A stretch of DNA of 64,000 nt from Verrucomicrobiota bacterium (GCA_023386835.1 JAEWIY010000230.1:1-64000), one strand, 5' to 3'. Shown: positions 45,063 to 54,222, counted from the first letter of the stretch. Notes: a model not told the origin generated them from the letters alone. Translations and numbers: made by a program.

Positions 45063-45536
45063 ATGGCAAACCCGGTTCCGCGTGTCCTCTTTCTCTGCAC
45101 GGGCAACTACTACCGCAGCCGTTTCGCGGAAGCGGTCTTCAATCATGCGGCGACGGAAGCGGGCAGTCCCTGGCGCGCGTTTTCGCGCGGGCTGGCGATC
45201 CACCTCGCGCCGCCGGGGCCACTTTCGCCCCACACCATCGCGGCCCTCGGGCAGCGCGGCATTCCTGTCTCGTGCACCGCGGCCGAACCACACGCCGTCA
45301 CCGAAGCTGACCTGCAGCAGGCGACGCTCACCGTGGCGCTGAAGGAAGCGGAGCACCGGCCCTATTTGGCGCGACAGTTCCCGGCGTGGCAGGATCGGGT
45401 GGAGTATTGGCACTTCCACGACATCGACTTCGCCGCGCCGGATGAGGTTCTGCCGGCGATCGAGGTTCGCGTGCGCCACTTGGTCGACCGGTTGAACGTC
45501 ACCAAGCCGGCGTCAACGAGCCCCGGCTCGCTTTAA
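45063..45536 (+). CDS. Low-molecular-weight protein tyrosine phosphatase-like protein
   Basis: A 157-aa cytoplasmic protein with the CX5R(S/T) phosphatase loop at the N-terminus: VLFLCTGNYYRSRFAE with nucleophile Cys12 and Arg18. The usual general-acid DP loop near the C-terminus is not clear; HFHDIDFAAPDE is the best candidate. LMW-PTPs often act on tyrosine kinases that control polysaccharide export, while related ArsC proteins reduce arsenate. I see no kinase or ars gene beside it. The start MANPVPRVLFL (45063) is fixed by the catalytic loop; longer starts overlap the carrier protein gene. Confidence 0.82.
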   Translation: MANPVPRVLFLCTGNYYRSRFAEAVFNHAATEAGSPWRAFSRGLAIHLAPPGPLSPHTIAALGQRGIPVSCTAAEPHAVTEADLQQATLTVALKEAEHRPYLARQFPAWQDRVEYWHFHDIDFAAPDEVLPAIEVRVRHLVDRLNVTKPASTSPGSL

Positions 45537-45563
45537 CGGCAACGTTCGTCAGGCTCGCCAGCG

Positions 45564-46535
45564 ATGAAAGCCATTGTGATCACGCAACCCGGTGGACCCG
45601 AGGTCCTGCAGTGGAGCGAACGGCCCGATCCTCAACCGGGCCCGACGCAGGTGCGGCTCCGCGTTCACGCCGCCGGAGTGAATCGCGCCGACGTCATCCA
45701 ACGGCTCGGCAAATACCCAGCCCCGGAAGACGCCTCTGCCAACACTCCCGGGCTCGAGGTCGCGGGCGTGGTGGAAGCCGTGGGCGCCGATGTGACGGCC
45801 TGGAAAGCCGGCGACGCGGTCTGCGCGCTCCTGGCCGGCGGCGGCTACGCCGAAAAGGTGGTGGTGGAGGCGGGGCACTGCCTGCCCGTGCCCGAGGACG
45901 TTCCGATGACCGACGCTGCCGCGATCCCGGAGGCGGCCTTCACGGTCTGGAGCAATGTTTTTGAGCGAGGCCATCTGCAGCCCGGGGAACGATTCCTCGT
46001 TCACGGCGGCAGTAGTGGCATCGGCATGACAGCGATCCAGCTGGCCAAGGCGCTTGGCTCGCGGGTGTTCACCACCGCCGGCAGTCCGGAAAAGTGTGCG
46101 GCCTGCGAGGCCGCGGGTGCGGAGCGCGCGATCAATTACCGCAACGAAGACTTCGAAGACGTGCTTAAGGACGAGGGTGTCGATGTGATCCTCGACATGA
46201 TCGGCGGCGACTACACGCCGAAGAACCTGCGGTTGCTGCGACCGGATGGACGGCTGGTCTTCATCAACGCGGCGCAGGGAGCCAAGGCCGAGTTCAACGC
46301 GCTGCAGGTGATGCAGCGCCGGCTGACCATCACGGGCAGCACGCTGCGCGCGCGGGACAACCTGTTTAAGGCCGCGCTGGCTCGCGAAGTGGAGCAACAC
46401 GTCTGGCCGCTGCTCACCTCCGGTCGCTACCGCGCGAACGTGTTCAAGACCTTCCCGATGAGCGACGCCGCAGCCGCCCACCGGCTGATGGAGAGCAGCG
46501 CGCACATCGGTAAGATCGTGCTCACGGTCGACTGA
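45564..46535 (+). CDS. NAD(P)H quinone oxidoreductase-like dehydrogenase (zinc-free MDR)
   Basis: A 323-aa medium-chain reductase of the quinone oxidoreductase/PIG3 type, starting MKAIVITQPGGPEVLQWSER. Marks are VHAAGVNRADVIQRLGKYP (near residue 35), GLEVAGVVEAVG, GGGYAEKVVV, the NADPH site LVHGGSSGIGMTAIQLAKAL (near 145) and a late AAAHRLMESSAHIGKIVLTV. No zinc ligands are present. It would reduce quinones or enones using NADPH in the cytoplasm. It is 27 bp after the phosphatase gene on the same strand. The terminator downstream serves nrdA on the other strand rather than this gene. Confidence 0.93.
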   Translation: MKAIVITQPGGPEVLQWSERPDPQPGPTQVRLRVHAAGVNRADVIQRLGKYPAPEDASANTPGLEVAGVVEAVGADVTAWKAGDAVCALLAGGGYAEKVVVEAGHCLPVPEDVPMTDAAAIPEAAFTVWSNVFERGHLQPGERFLVHGGSSGIGMTAIQLAKALGSRVFTTAGSPEKCAACEAAGAERAINYRNEDFEDVLKDEGVDVILDMIGGDYTPKNLRLLRPDGRLVFINAAQGAKAEFNALQVMQRRLTITGSTLRARDNLFKAALAREVEQHVWPLLTSGRYRANVFKTFPMSDAAAAHRLMESSAHIGKIVLTVD

Positions 46536-46591
46536 TGGGTGTGCCACGGGTGACCCGCTGCATGGGTGGCGCGGGTCGCCGCGCCACCGTC

Positions 46592-46628
46592 GATTAAAAA
46601 CAAAACCCCGGCCGCAGAGGCCGGGGTT
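46592..46628 (-). terminator. Rho-independent terminator of nrdA
   Basis: A ten-bp stem (AACCCCGGCC at 46604-46613 with GGCCGGGGTT at 46619-46628, loop GCAGA) lies 27 bp downstream of the nrdA stop. On the minus strand it is followed by a T-rich run (TTGTTTTTAATCG), the expected orientation for ending the nrdB-nrdA transcript. Confidence 0.85.
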
Positions 46629-46654
46629 CGAAACGAACCAACTCGAGGTGCGGG

Positions 46655-49600
46655 TTACTGGCAGGCCTCGCACTCGCCGCCGTTGCGCATCGCCTCGATC
46701 GAGCAGGCGAGCTTCTGCTCGGCGGTGTACTTCGGCTTTGCTTCCTCCACGGCGCCGGTCTTCTCCGTCCGGTGCGCCTCGGCCGCGATGCCACGGACCT
46801 CCTTCTTCACCTGGACCGTCGCCTTTTCGATGTTGGAGGCTCCGAGCGTGCGCAGGTAGTACGTCGTCTTGAGGCCGACGTGCCAAGCGTGCCGGTACAT
46901 GTGACTCAGCGTTTTCAGGTCCGGCGTCGCCAGCCAGAGGTTCACGCTTTGGGACTGGTCGATCCACTTCTGGCGACGGGCCGCGGCGTCGATGACCCAT
47001 TTGTGGTCGATGCCGAAGGCCGTGAGGTACTTCGCCTTCAGGTCGGCCGGGATCCGGTCGATGTCCTTCAACTCGCCGTCGAAGTACTTCAGGTTGTCGA
47101 TCATGTCCTGATCCCAGAGCCCGCGCGCCTTGAGGTCGCGGACCAGGAACGGGTTGAGCACGATGAACTCGCCCGAGAGGTTCGATTTGACGAACAGGTT
47201 CTTGTAGGTCGGCTCGATGCACGGCGAGGTCGCCGTGATGTTCGAGATGGTCGCGGTGGGCGCGATCGCGAGCACGTTGCTGTTGCGCATGCCCTGCTGG
47301 GCGATCTTCTCGCGCAGCGGCGTCCAGTCGAGCCGGCCGCCGCGCGGCACCTCCACCGCCACGCCACGCTCCTGCTCCAGCAGGTCGATTGTATCCGGGG
47401 GTAGAATACCACGATCCCACTTCGAGCCGCGGTAGGTGGAGTAGGCGCCGCGTTCCGCCGCGAGGTCGGAGGACGCCTCATAGGCATAGTACGCGACCGC
47501 CTCCATGGCCTCGTCGTTGAACTCGACCGCCTCGGGGGAGGCGAAGGCGATGCCCTTGAGATAGAGCGCGTTCGCCAGACCCATCATGCCCAGGCCGATC
47601 GGGCGATGACGGCGGTTGGACGTCTCGGCGGCCTTGGTCGGATAGAAGTTGATGTCGATGACGTTATCGAGCGCCCGCACCGCGATGCGGATCGTCTCGC
47701 GCAACTTGTCATGGTCGATCGAACCGTCGGGCTTGAGGTGCGTCTCGAGGATGACGGAGCCGAGATTGCAGACCGCCGTTTCCTCATTCGAGGTGTTGAG
47801 CGTGATCTCGGTGCACAGGTTCGAGGAGTGGATCACACCCACATGATCCTGTGGCGAGCGGAGGTTGCACGCGTCCTTGAACGTGATCCAGGGATGCCCG
47901 GTCTCGAACAGCATCGAGAGCATCTTCTTCCAGAGCTCGAGCGCCTCGATCCGCTGGCCGAAGATCTTCCCCTCCTCCGCCAGCTTCTCGTAGCGGAGGT
48001 ACGCTTCCTCGAAGCGGCGGCCGTAGAGATCGTGCAGGTCCTTGACCTCGTTGGCGCGGAAGAGCGTCCAGTGCTCACGGGCCTCCATGCGCTTCATGAA
48101 CAGGTCGGGAATCCAGTTCGCCGTATTCATGTCGTGAGTACGACGGCGGTCATCACCCGTGTTCTTGCGCAGTTCGAGGAACTCGAAGATGTCGTTGTGC
48201 CACGACTCGAGGTAGGCGCAGCCGGAGCCCTTGCGCTTCCCGCCCTGGTTCACCGCGACCAGCTGGTCGTTGTGGAGCTTCAGGAAGGGAATCACACCCT
48301 GCGACTCGCCGTTGGTGCCGGCGATGTGCGCGCCCGTGCCGCGGACCGCGGTCCACGAGCCACCGAGGCCGCCCGCCCACTTCGAGAGCTGGGCATTTTC
48401 CGCGATGCCGCGGTACATGATGCCCTCGAGCGAGTCGTCGACGTAGTAGAGGTAGCACGACGACAGCTGCGAGTGCAGCGTGCCGGAGTTGAACAGCGTC
48501 GGCGTGCTGCTGCAGAAACGGCGGCTCTTGTAGAGGTCGTAGAGCGCGCGGACGCGGAGCTCGCGGTCGCCCTGCTCGTCGAGGAACAGGCCCATCGAGA
48601 CGCGCAACCAGAACAGCTGCGGGGTTTCGATCCGGCGCGACGGCGTGACCGTCTTGTCGATGATCAGGTAACGATCGTAGAGCGTCTGGATTCCGAGGAA
48701 GTCGAATTCGAGGTCTGCCGACGGATCGAGGGCGGCCGCCAACTGATCGAGATCGTACGAGAGCAGCCGCGGGTTGAGCCGCTTGATCGAAACACCGTGC
48801 TCGAGGTAGCTGCGGAGCGCCTGACGGTGAAACTCCTTCAGTTTGCCGATGCCGTCGCGAACGATGTCCCAGCCCAGCACTTCCTGATAGATGTAGGTGA
48901 GCTGGATCCGGCCGGCGAACTTCGCGAAGTCGGCGTCCTTCTCAATCAGGGTCTTCGAGTTGAGGATGATCGTCGCATCGAGGTCCTTCTGTGCGATCTG
49001 GTCGAAGACCGAGCGGAGCAACTCCACTTCGATCTCTTCGGGCGTGAGGCAGAGCTCGAGCCCGATGGAGGCAAATTCGATCCGCTTCCGGAGGTCCGTG
49101 CGATCCCAGAGGATGTTCTCCCCGTTGGGCTGCTTGACCATGATCATCGAGGGTTGCGGCAGCACCGTCGGCTCAGGTTCGGCCCCGGCCTCGGCCTCGC
49201 CGGGCAAGCCTACGCGCTGCTCGTTGCGCAGGGCGCGGTAGAGGATGTAAGCCTCGGCGACCTTGTAGTGGCCGGACTTCATCAACTCCTCCTGGACGAT
49301 GTCCTGAATCTCCTCGATGTGGACGAAGGATTGCCGCGAACCGAGCACCCGTGCGCTGACGGCACGCGTGATTTCGATCGCTGGGGTCGAGTCGCGCTGC
49401 AGCGAGAGGAACGCCTTGCGCACGGCGATCTCCACCTTCTGGTCGATGTACGGAACGACTTGATTGTTGCGGCGGATCACGCGCACCCCCGCGGTCGCGT
49501 TGGGCCCGCCCGACGCGAGTTTGTTCGAGCGATTGAGCAGAAGGCTCTTCGCGACGTCGTACGCGTTGTTGTCGACCAGCGTCTTCTCGATCAGCTCGTA

Positions 49601-49945
49601 AAGGTCATTGAGCGAGATGCGCAGCGGCGACTGCCGGAGGGACAGCGCGGCGAGATTGGCCGCGACTTCACGGATGATGCGGGCCACAAACGCGCGGGTT
49701 TCCGGCGTGAAGATCGCGCCCTTGTCGCCGCGGGCCAGATGCACGTTGGTGACGGCCTTGCCCAGCGTGTCGGCGACCTCGGCGAGGTCGAAGCGCGTCT
49801 CACCCTGCGGGGCGAGCAGGAAGATTTCGGGCAGGAGCGGCGCGTCGGTCGGCACGCATTCGCGCCAGGCAAAGTGGGGTCGGTTGCTGGCAGGGGTTTG
49901 GGTGGCGCGCTTCAGCGCGAGATCATGAGCGAGGGAGGGATTCAT
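46655..49945 (-). CDS. nrdA: Ribonucleotide reductase large subunit with several ATP-cones
   Basis: A 1096-aa class I alpha subunit that reduces ribonucleoside diphosphates. Three cone-like modules precede the catalytic domain: a diverged one (about 50-140, ending YELIEKTLVDNNAYDVAKSL), a typical one (about 152-245; VRVIRRNNQVVPYIDQKVEI) and a third (about 270-365; KQPNGENILWDRTDLRKRIE). The barrel has the three essential cysteines in SQLSSCYLYYVDDS, SSNLCTEITLN and ETAVCNLGSV. The C-terminal redox pair is in GGECEACQ. The multi-cone layout and length resemble Chlamydia NrdA. The start MNPSLAHDLALKRATQ (49945) is 167 bp after nrdB on the same strand. Confidence 0.95.
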   Translation of the reverse strand: MNPSLAHDLALKRATQTPASNRPHFAWRECVPTDAPLLPEIFLLAPQGETRFDLAEVADTLGKAVTNVHLARGDKGAIFTPETRAFVARIIREVAANLAALSLRQSPLRISLNDLYELIEKTLVDNNAYDVAKSLLLNRSNKLASGGPNATAGVRVIRRNNQVVPYIDQKVEIAVRKAFLSLQRDSTPAIEITRAVSARVLGSRQSFVHIEEIQDIVQEELMKSGHYKVAEAYILYRALRNEQRVGLPGEAEAGAEPEPTVLPQPSMIMVKQPNGENILWDRTDLRKRIEFASIGLELCLTPEEIEVELLRSVFDQIAQKDLDATIILNSKTLIEKDADFAKFAGRIQLTYIYQEVLGWDIVRDGIGKLKEFHRQALRSYLEHGVSIKRLNPRLLSYDLDQLAAALDPSADLEFDFLGIQTLYDRYLIIDKTVTPSRRIETPQLFWLRVSMGLFLDEQGDRELRVRALYDLYKSRRFCSSTPTLFNSGTLHSQLSSCYLYYVDDSLEGIMYRGIAENAQLSKWAGGLGGSWTAVRGTGAHIAGTNGESQGVIPFLKLHNDQLVAVNQGGKRKGSGCAYLESWHNDIFEFLELRKNTGDDRRRTHDMNTANWIPDLFMKRMEAREHWTLFRANEVKDLHDLYGRRFEEAYLRYEKLAEEGKIFGQRIEALELWKKMLSMLFETGHPWITFKDACNLRSPQDHVGVIHSSNLCTEITLNTSNEETAVCNLGSVILETHLKPDGSIDHDKLRETIRIAVRALDNVIDINFYPTKAAETSNRRHRPIGLGMMGLANALYLKGIAFASPEAVEFNDEAMEAVAYYAYEASSDLAAERGAYSTYRGSKWDRGILPPDTIDLLEQERGVAVEVPRGGRLDWTPLREKIAQQGMRNSNVLAIAPTATISNITATSPCIEPTYKNLFVKSNLSGEFIVLNPFLVRDLKARGLWDQDMIDNLKYFDGELKDIDRIPADLKAKYLTAFGIDHKWVIDAAARRQKWIDQSQSVNLWLATPDLKTLSHMYRHAWHVGLKTTYYLRTLGASNIEKATVQVKKEVRGIAAEAHRTEKTGAVEEAKPKYTAEQKLACSIEAMRNGGECEACQ

Positions 49946-50112
49946 CCGGCAGCGGCGAAAAGGTTAAAGCAGCGAACGTTCGCTCCGCAGGGAGCGGGGG
50001 TAACGGGAAAATCAACCGGCGCACACGGAAACCGCGGCCCCGGTCACGAAGGAAACGTCGACGCGAGTAAGCGGGTTCTGGTGGTGGAAAAGAGTTGGGG
50101 TGAAAGCGGAAA

Positions 50113-51198
50113 CTAGAGCTCGTCGTCGCTGGCGACTTCGAGGGCGGAGGCCTTCTGGTACTCGGTGACGCGGCCTTCGAAAAAGTTCTGCTCCTTCTTG
50201 ATGTCCATCATCTCCGCCAGCCAAGGCAGCGGGTTCTTGATGCCACCGTTCAAGGGCGCCAAGCCGCACCCTTCGAGGCGGCGGTCGGCAATGTAGTCAA
50301 TGTAGGTGACGAAATCCTCGAGCACCAGGCCGACCGCGTTCATCGGCAGGCAGTCACGGATGAACTCCTTCTCCAGCGCGACCGCCTCGCGCATGGTGTT
50401 GCGCAGCTCCTCCTTGAACTCCGGCGTCCAGATGTCGCGGTTCTCCTCCACGAGGTCCATGAACAGGTTCCGGAACACCTCGATGTGGTTGGACTCGTCG
50501 CGCAGCGTGTACCGGAACATCTGCCCGATGCCCGGGAATTTGTTTTGTCGATACAACGACAGGATCATGCCGAAGAGCCCGTAGAACTGCGTGCCCTCCA
50601 TGCATTGCCCGAACACAAAGATGTTCTTCGCCAACAGCCGCTTGTTCTCCGGCTTGGTCAGGTCGAGGTCCCGCCGCAGGTCGCGCGAGATCCGCGTGAC
50701 GAACTCGTTCTTGCGCACGATCGTCGCCACGTCCTCGAACATCGCCTCGCATTCGTGCGGGTTGATGCCGAGCGACGAGATCATGTAGAGCAGCGAATCG
50801 GCGTGGATGTTCTCTTCGTGCGCGTGGCGACCCAGCACGAGTTTCAGCTCCGGCGCCGTCACGAGTTCGCGCACGACGTGCTGGATGTTGTCACCCACGA
50901 TGCCTTCGGCGGCGGAGAAGTAGCCGATGCCCATTCGGATGATCCAGCGCTCCTGCTCACTCACGAGCACCGTGTCGCGCCACTGCTCGATGTCCTTGCC
51001 CATCGGGATGTCCTCCGGCTCCCAATGGTTCGCCTTCATCTTCCGGTACAGGTCGTAGGCCCACTGATACTTCAACGGCAGCAGGTTGAAGGTCATCGTT
51101 TCCCGACCGTTGATCACCTTCTTCGCGGCAAAGGCGGCTTCCGCCTTCTCTTGATCCAACACGAACGTCTTTGAGCCGACTTGGAAGGTTTTCTGCAT
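50113..51198 (-). CDS. nrdB: Ribonucleotide reductase small subunit lacking the radical tyrosine (class Ic type)
   Basis: A 361-aa ferritin-like beta subunit that makes the oxidant used by NrdA. Metal ligands are visible: Glu98 (FSAAEGIVG), Glu129 and His132 (HEENIHADSL), the Glu of QCMEGTQFYG and the Glu/His pair in LRDESNHIEVF. The E. coli radical Tyr122 position (EXXHXXXY) is Leu136 here. Chlamydia has Phe at this place and uses a Mn/Fe cofactor instead; leucine is known in the same R2 subclass. Glu98 also matches the chlamydial rather than the E. coli Asp ligand. The C-terminal tail (ALEVASDDEL) should dock to NrdA. The gene is upstream of nrdA and probably cotranscribed. Confidence 0.95.
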   Translation of the reverse strand: MQKTFQVGSKTFVLDQEKAEAAFAAKKVINGRETMTFNLLPLKYQWAYDLYRKMKANHWEPEDIPMGKDIEQWRDTVLVSEQERWIIRMGIGYFSAAEGIVGDNIQHVVRELVTAPELKLVLGRHAHEENIHADSLLYMISSLGINPHECEAMFEDVATIVRKNEFVTRISRDLRRDLDLTKPENKRLLAKNIFVFGQCMEGTQFYGLFGMILSLYRQNKFPGIGQMFRYTLRDESNHIEVFRNLFMDLVEENRDIWTPEFKEELRNTMREAVALEKEFIRDCLPMNAVGLVLEDFVTYIDYIADRRLEGCGLAPLNGGIKNPLPWLAEMMDIKKEQNFFEGRVTEYQKASALEVASDDEL

Positions 51199-51539
51199 GG
51201 CGAGAGGTGCTCCGGGCGATTCTTGGGATGAAGGAAAATGAAAGTGGAAACAGCAGGTCTAGACGTCGTTTTTGTCGCGGCGGCAGTGCAAGCGAACAAA
51301 AGTTCTTCCCAGTTATTGACGCGTTGTTGACCACAACGGCTTGTGGTCCCCGGCGGAAACGGCCCCCACGGATGGTATTCGGCCCCGAAACCGTCAACAG
51401 GTTTTCCATGATGGGCCGGAAATTTCCCGGCGAATTTGCGCTTGCCTGCTCGCCCCCTCCCGCAGCGCCCTCGTGAGGCTCGCTTTTCGACGCGAAGAGC
51501 TGCCTTCCACGACCCTCCACGACAACTGCAAAAACGCCC
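51199..51539. other. Divergent intergenic region upstream of nrdB with a perfect palindrome
   Basis: This 341-bp region holds an exact inverted repeat, GACCACAA (51329-51336) and TTGTGGTC (51341-51348) with a CGGC centre, about 130 bp upstream of nrdB. It could be an operator for the nrdB-nrdA unit. It does not match the NrdR box consensus as I know it. The promoter itself is not clear to me. The plus-strand DUF167 gene begins at the far end. Confidence 0.55.
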
Positions 51540-51848
51540 GTGTCCCGTCCTTTCCACGCGCCCGCCGGCAGCCCACCGCCTTCCTCGCTGCTCGAGGTTC
51601 GCGCGGTGCCGAACGCGCCGCGGTCGACCATCGTGGGCTGGGCTGGCGACGTGTTGAAAGTGAAGCTCAAAGCCCCGCCCGTGGAGGGCAAAGCCAACGC
51701 CGAACTCTGCCGTTTCCTCGCCGAAGCCCTCAACGTGCACCGCAACGACGTCGTTGTGGTGCGCGGAGAGACGTCGCGCTCGAAGTGGGTGCAGGTCCGC
51801 GGCTGGACGCAGCCCGCTCTCCGCGAACGCTTAAGCGGATCCGCGTGA
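51540..51848 (+). CDS. DUF167 (YggU) family protein
   Basis: A 102-aa small soluble protein starting at a GTG. The family core is clear: LEVRAVPNAPRSTIVGWAGD, VLKVKLKAPPVEGKANAELC (about residues 38-58) and VVVVRGETSRSKWVQVRG. YggU-type proteins have a known fold but no settled function. Its 3' end overlaps the convergent MATE transporter gene by 18 bp. Confidence 0.9.
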   Translation: MSRPFHAPAGSPPPSSLLEVRAVPNAPRSTIVGWAGDVLKVKLKAPPVEGKANAELCRFLAEALNVHRNDVVVVRGETSRSKWVQVRGWTQPALRERLSGSA

Positions 51849-53207
51849 AAACGCCGGGCGCCCCGGCCGCGCCGGATCGGTCAGCCGATGGAAGCGCCAG
51901 CCCAGGCAAACCGCGGCCAGCGCGAGCCCACAGGCCAGTCCGACCCAAATGCCGATTGCACCCAAGAGGCGCACGCCCAAAAAGTACCCGAGCGGCAACG
52001 CCACGCCCCAATAGGCGATGCAGGTGATGATCGTCGGCACTTTCACGTCCTCGAGCCCACGCAAGGCCGCGACGCCGACGACCTGTCCGCCGTCGAACAG
52101 CTGAAAGATCGCCGCCACCACCAGCAGCTGCGCTGCCAGCTGGATCACGGCCGGGTCCTGCACAAACCCCGAGGCGAGTTGCCGACCGGCTAACGCGAAG
52201 ACGACCGCAAACGTCACCATGAGCAGCGCGGACATGCCCTGCGCACCCCACGCGATCGGGCGCAGGCTCGCCGTCCGGCCCTGACCTACCGCCCGCGCCA
52301 AGCGCATGCTCACGGCCATGGAGAGGCCAAGCGGAAACATGAAGGTGAACCCGGCACAGCTCAGCGCGATCTGATGCGCCGCCAGCGCCGTCACGCTGAT
52401 CCAGCCCATCATCAACGCCGCAGCGGAAAAGGCACCCGATTCGAAGAGCAGGCTGCCGGCCGCCGGCACGCCGAGGCGCAGCATCTCGCGAAAGCGGGCG
52501 GACGAAAATCCCGACCACCACCAGCGTACACTCACGCCGGGCGGCCAGGTGGCGTGAAACGCCGCCGCGCGTCGCAACCAGACCAGAATGGCCACCACCG
52601 ACGCGGTCCGCGCGAGCAAGGTCGCCCAGCCCGCACCCGCCAGACCCAACGCCGGCGCACCGAGGTTGCCGTAGATCAGTATCCAGTTGAGCAGGACATT
52701 GAGCAGCACCGCGCCCAGCATCAGCAGCATCGGGACCATCGGCCGACCAAGCGCTTCCGCCAGTTGCCGCAGCACCTGAAAAAGCAGCACGGGCCACAAC
52801 GAGACCGTGATGAGTGTGTAGTACGGCTGCACCTGCGCCACCACCTCGTCGGGCTGGCCGAACCAGTGCAATTGGCCACCGAGTATCAGCATGCCCAAGC
52901 CGGCCAACAGGGAATAGGCACAGGCCAGCGCCACGCCGTGGCGCATCCACGTCCCACTGCCCGCTTCATCACCCGCTCCATGCGAGCGGGAAACGAGCAC
53001 GGCCACCGGCACGAGTACGCCCAGCCCCACGACAAAGAAGATGTTGAACACACTGTGCGCGAAGGCCGACGCGGCCAGCGGCACCTTACCCACGTGCCCG
53101 ATCATCAGGCTGTCCGTCACGCCGAGCAGCATCTGACTGACTTGGCCAACGATAATGGGTCCGGCCAGTGCCAGCGTGCGGCGGGATTCCTGAACAATCA
53201 CAGACAT
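51831..53207 (-). CDS. MATE family efflux transporter
   Basis: A 458-aa inner-membrane transporter with about 12 predicted helices in two halves, starting MSVIVQESRRTLALAGPIIV. The MATE signature region TLALAGPIIVGQVSQMLLGV is followed by DSLMIGHVGKVPLAASAFAH. The second half shows the matching GVPAAGSLLFESGAFSAAAL. Members exchange cationic drugs or dyes for Na+ or H+. The ATG at 53205-53207 was chosen because the first helix begins just after it; an upstream start adds 38 basic residues. Confidence 0.92.
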   Translation of the reverse strand: MSVIVQESRRTLALAGPIIVGQVSQMLLGVTDSLMIGHVGKVPLAASAFAHSVFNIFFVVGLGVLVPVAVLVSRSHGAGDEAGSGTWMRHGVALACAYSLLAGLGMLILGGQLHWFGQPDEVVAQVQPYYTLITVSLWPVLLFQVLRQLAEALGRPMVPMLLMLGAVLLNVLLNWILIYGNLGAPALGLAGAGWATLLARTASVVAILVWLRRAAAFHATWPPGVSVRWWWSGFSSARFREMLRLGVPAAGSLLFESGAFSAAALMMGWISVTALAAHQIALSCAGFTFMFPLGLSMAVSMRLARAVGQGRTASLRPIAWGAQGMSALLMVTFAVVFALAGRQLASGFVQDPAVIQLAAQLLVVAAIFQLFDGGQVVGVAALRGLEDVKVPTIITCIAYWGVALPLGYFLGVRLLGAIGIWVGLACGLALAAVCLGWRFHRLTDPARPGRPAFSRGSA

Positions 53208-53340
53208 GTTTCGAAATGCGCTACGGAAGCGGGCCGGAGAGGTCACGGTCAAACCCCGGCGCCAGCCGGGCGCGCAGGTCGGGGCTCGTGCGTTGCCATG
53301 ACGAGACGGATGAGACGACATCCTAGGTTAACGGACCTCG

Positions 53341-54222
53341 ATGACCGCGCTGGCCTTGTTTTTTGTGCTGACCGCCGCGTTTCTGCACGCGGCGTGGAAT
53401 CTGGCCGCCAAACGCGCGGGCAGCGGAGTGCCGTTCATTTTTCTCGCCGGCGTGCTGATCAACGCCTTCTACGCGCCGGCCTTGGCCATCTATTTCGCGT
53501 CCGGAGAACGCCCGACCTTCACCGCGGCCATGCTCGGCCCGATCGCGGTCAGCTCGGTGTTGAAAACGGGATACGCGATCTTCCTGCAGCGGGCGTATCG
53601 CAGCGGTGAGTTCTCGCTCGTGTATCCACTGGCTCGTGGCACGGGTCCGCTGCTGGCGACACTCGCCGCCGTGTTGTGGTTGGGTGAGCGCCCAACCACA
53701 ATTGGCCTTTGCGGCGGCGCATTGATCATCCTCAGCCTTTTTCTGCTCACCGGCGGCGAACGGCTGTTGCACGCGCGGAACACCAGCACGACGGCCCCGT
53801 TGGGCGCGGCCGTGCGTAACGGCCTGATCACCGGCGCCTTCATCGCCGGTTACACCGTGTGGGACCGCTACGCGGTCGCTGAGCGCGGCATCCCACCGAT
53901 CGTCTTTGATGCCGGCACAGGTTACCTGATGACGCTATTCCTCCTCCCGTTCGCCTGGCAGCGACGCCGGGAAGTGGTCGTGGAGTGGCACACGCACCGT
54001 CGGGAAGCGCTGATCATGGCGGTGCTCTCCCCAATCGGCTACGTGCTCGTCCTGACGGCAATGAGTTTCACACCGGTGAGCTACGTCGCTCCCGCCCGCG
54101 AGTGCAGCATCCTGATTGGGGCGTTCTGGGGCGCACGCTTGTTCAAGGAGAACCCAAGCCCGCGTCGTCTGTGGGCAGCGGCTGGCATGGTGGCGGGGTT
54201 GTTTGCCCTCACTGCCGCCTGA
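53341..54222 (+). CDS. EamA/DMT family transporter
   Basis: A 293-aa protein with ten hydrophobic segments in two EamA repeats. The first repeat includes LFFVLTAAFLHAAWNLAAKR, then YPLARGTGPLLATLAAVLWL and GLCGGALIILSLFLLTGG. The second starts at about 155 (GLITGAFIAGYTVWDRYAVA) and contains MSFTPVSYVAPARECSILIG. Drug/metabolite transporters of this type export amino acids or metabolites; the substrate is unknown. It is divergent from the MATE gene and convergent with the lipoprotein cluster. Confidence 0.92.
   Translation: MTALALFFVLTAAFLHAAWNLAAKRAGSGVPFIFLAGVLINAFYAPALAIYFASGERPTFTAAMLGPIAVSSVLKTGYAIFLQRAYRSGEFSLVYPLARGTGPLLATLAAVLWLGERPTTIGLCGGALIILSLFLLTGGERLLHARNTSTTAPLGAAVRNGLITGAFIAGYTVWDRYAVAERGIPPIVFDAGTGYLMTLFLLPFAWQRRREVVVEWHTHRREALIMAVLSPIGYVLVLTAMSFTPVSYVAPARECSILIGAFWGARLFKENPSPRRLWAAAGMVAGLFALTAA

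Noticed and set aside
45549..47420. A 623-codon minus-strand frame across the quinone oxidoreductase and the end of nrdA
   Set aside because: It runs antisense to one clear gene and out of frame through another, across a terminator, with no domain signal.
47606..50116. An 836-codon plus-strand frame opposite nrdA
   Set aside because: It is the mirror of nrdA codon structure; the amino-acid composition (Val, Leu, Glu, Arg runs) is that of a reverse-strand shadow.
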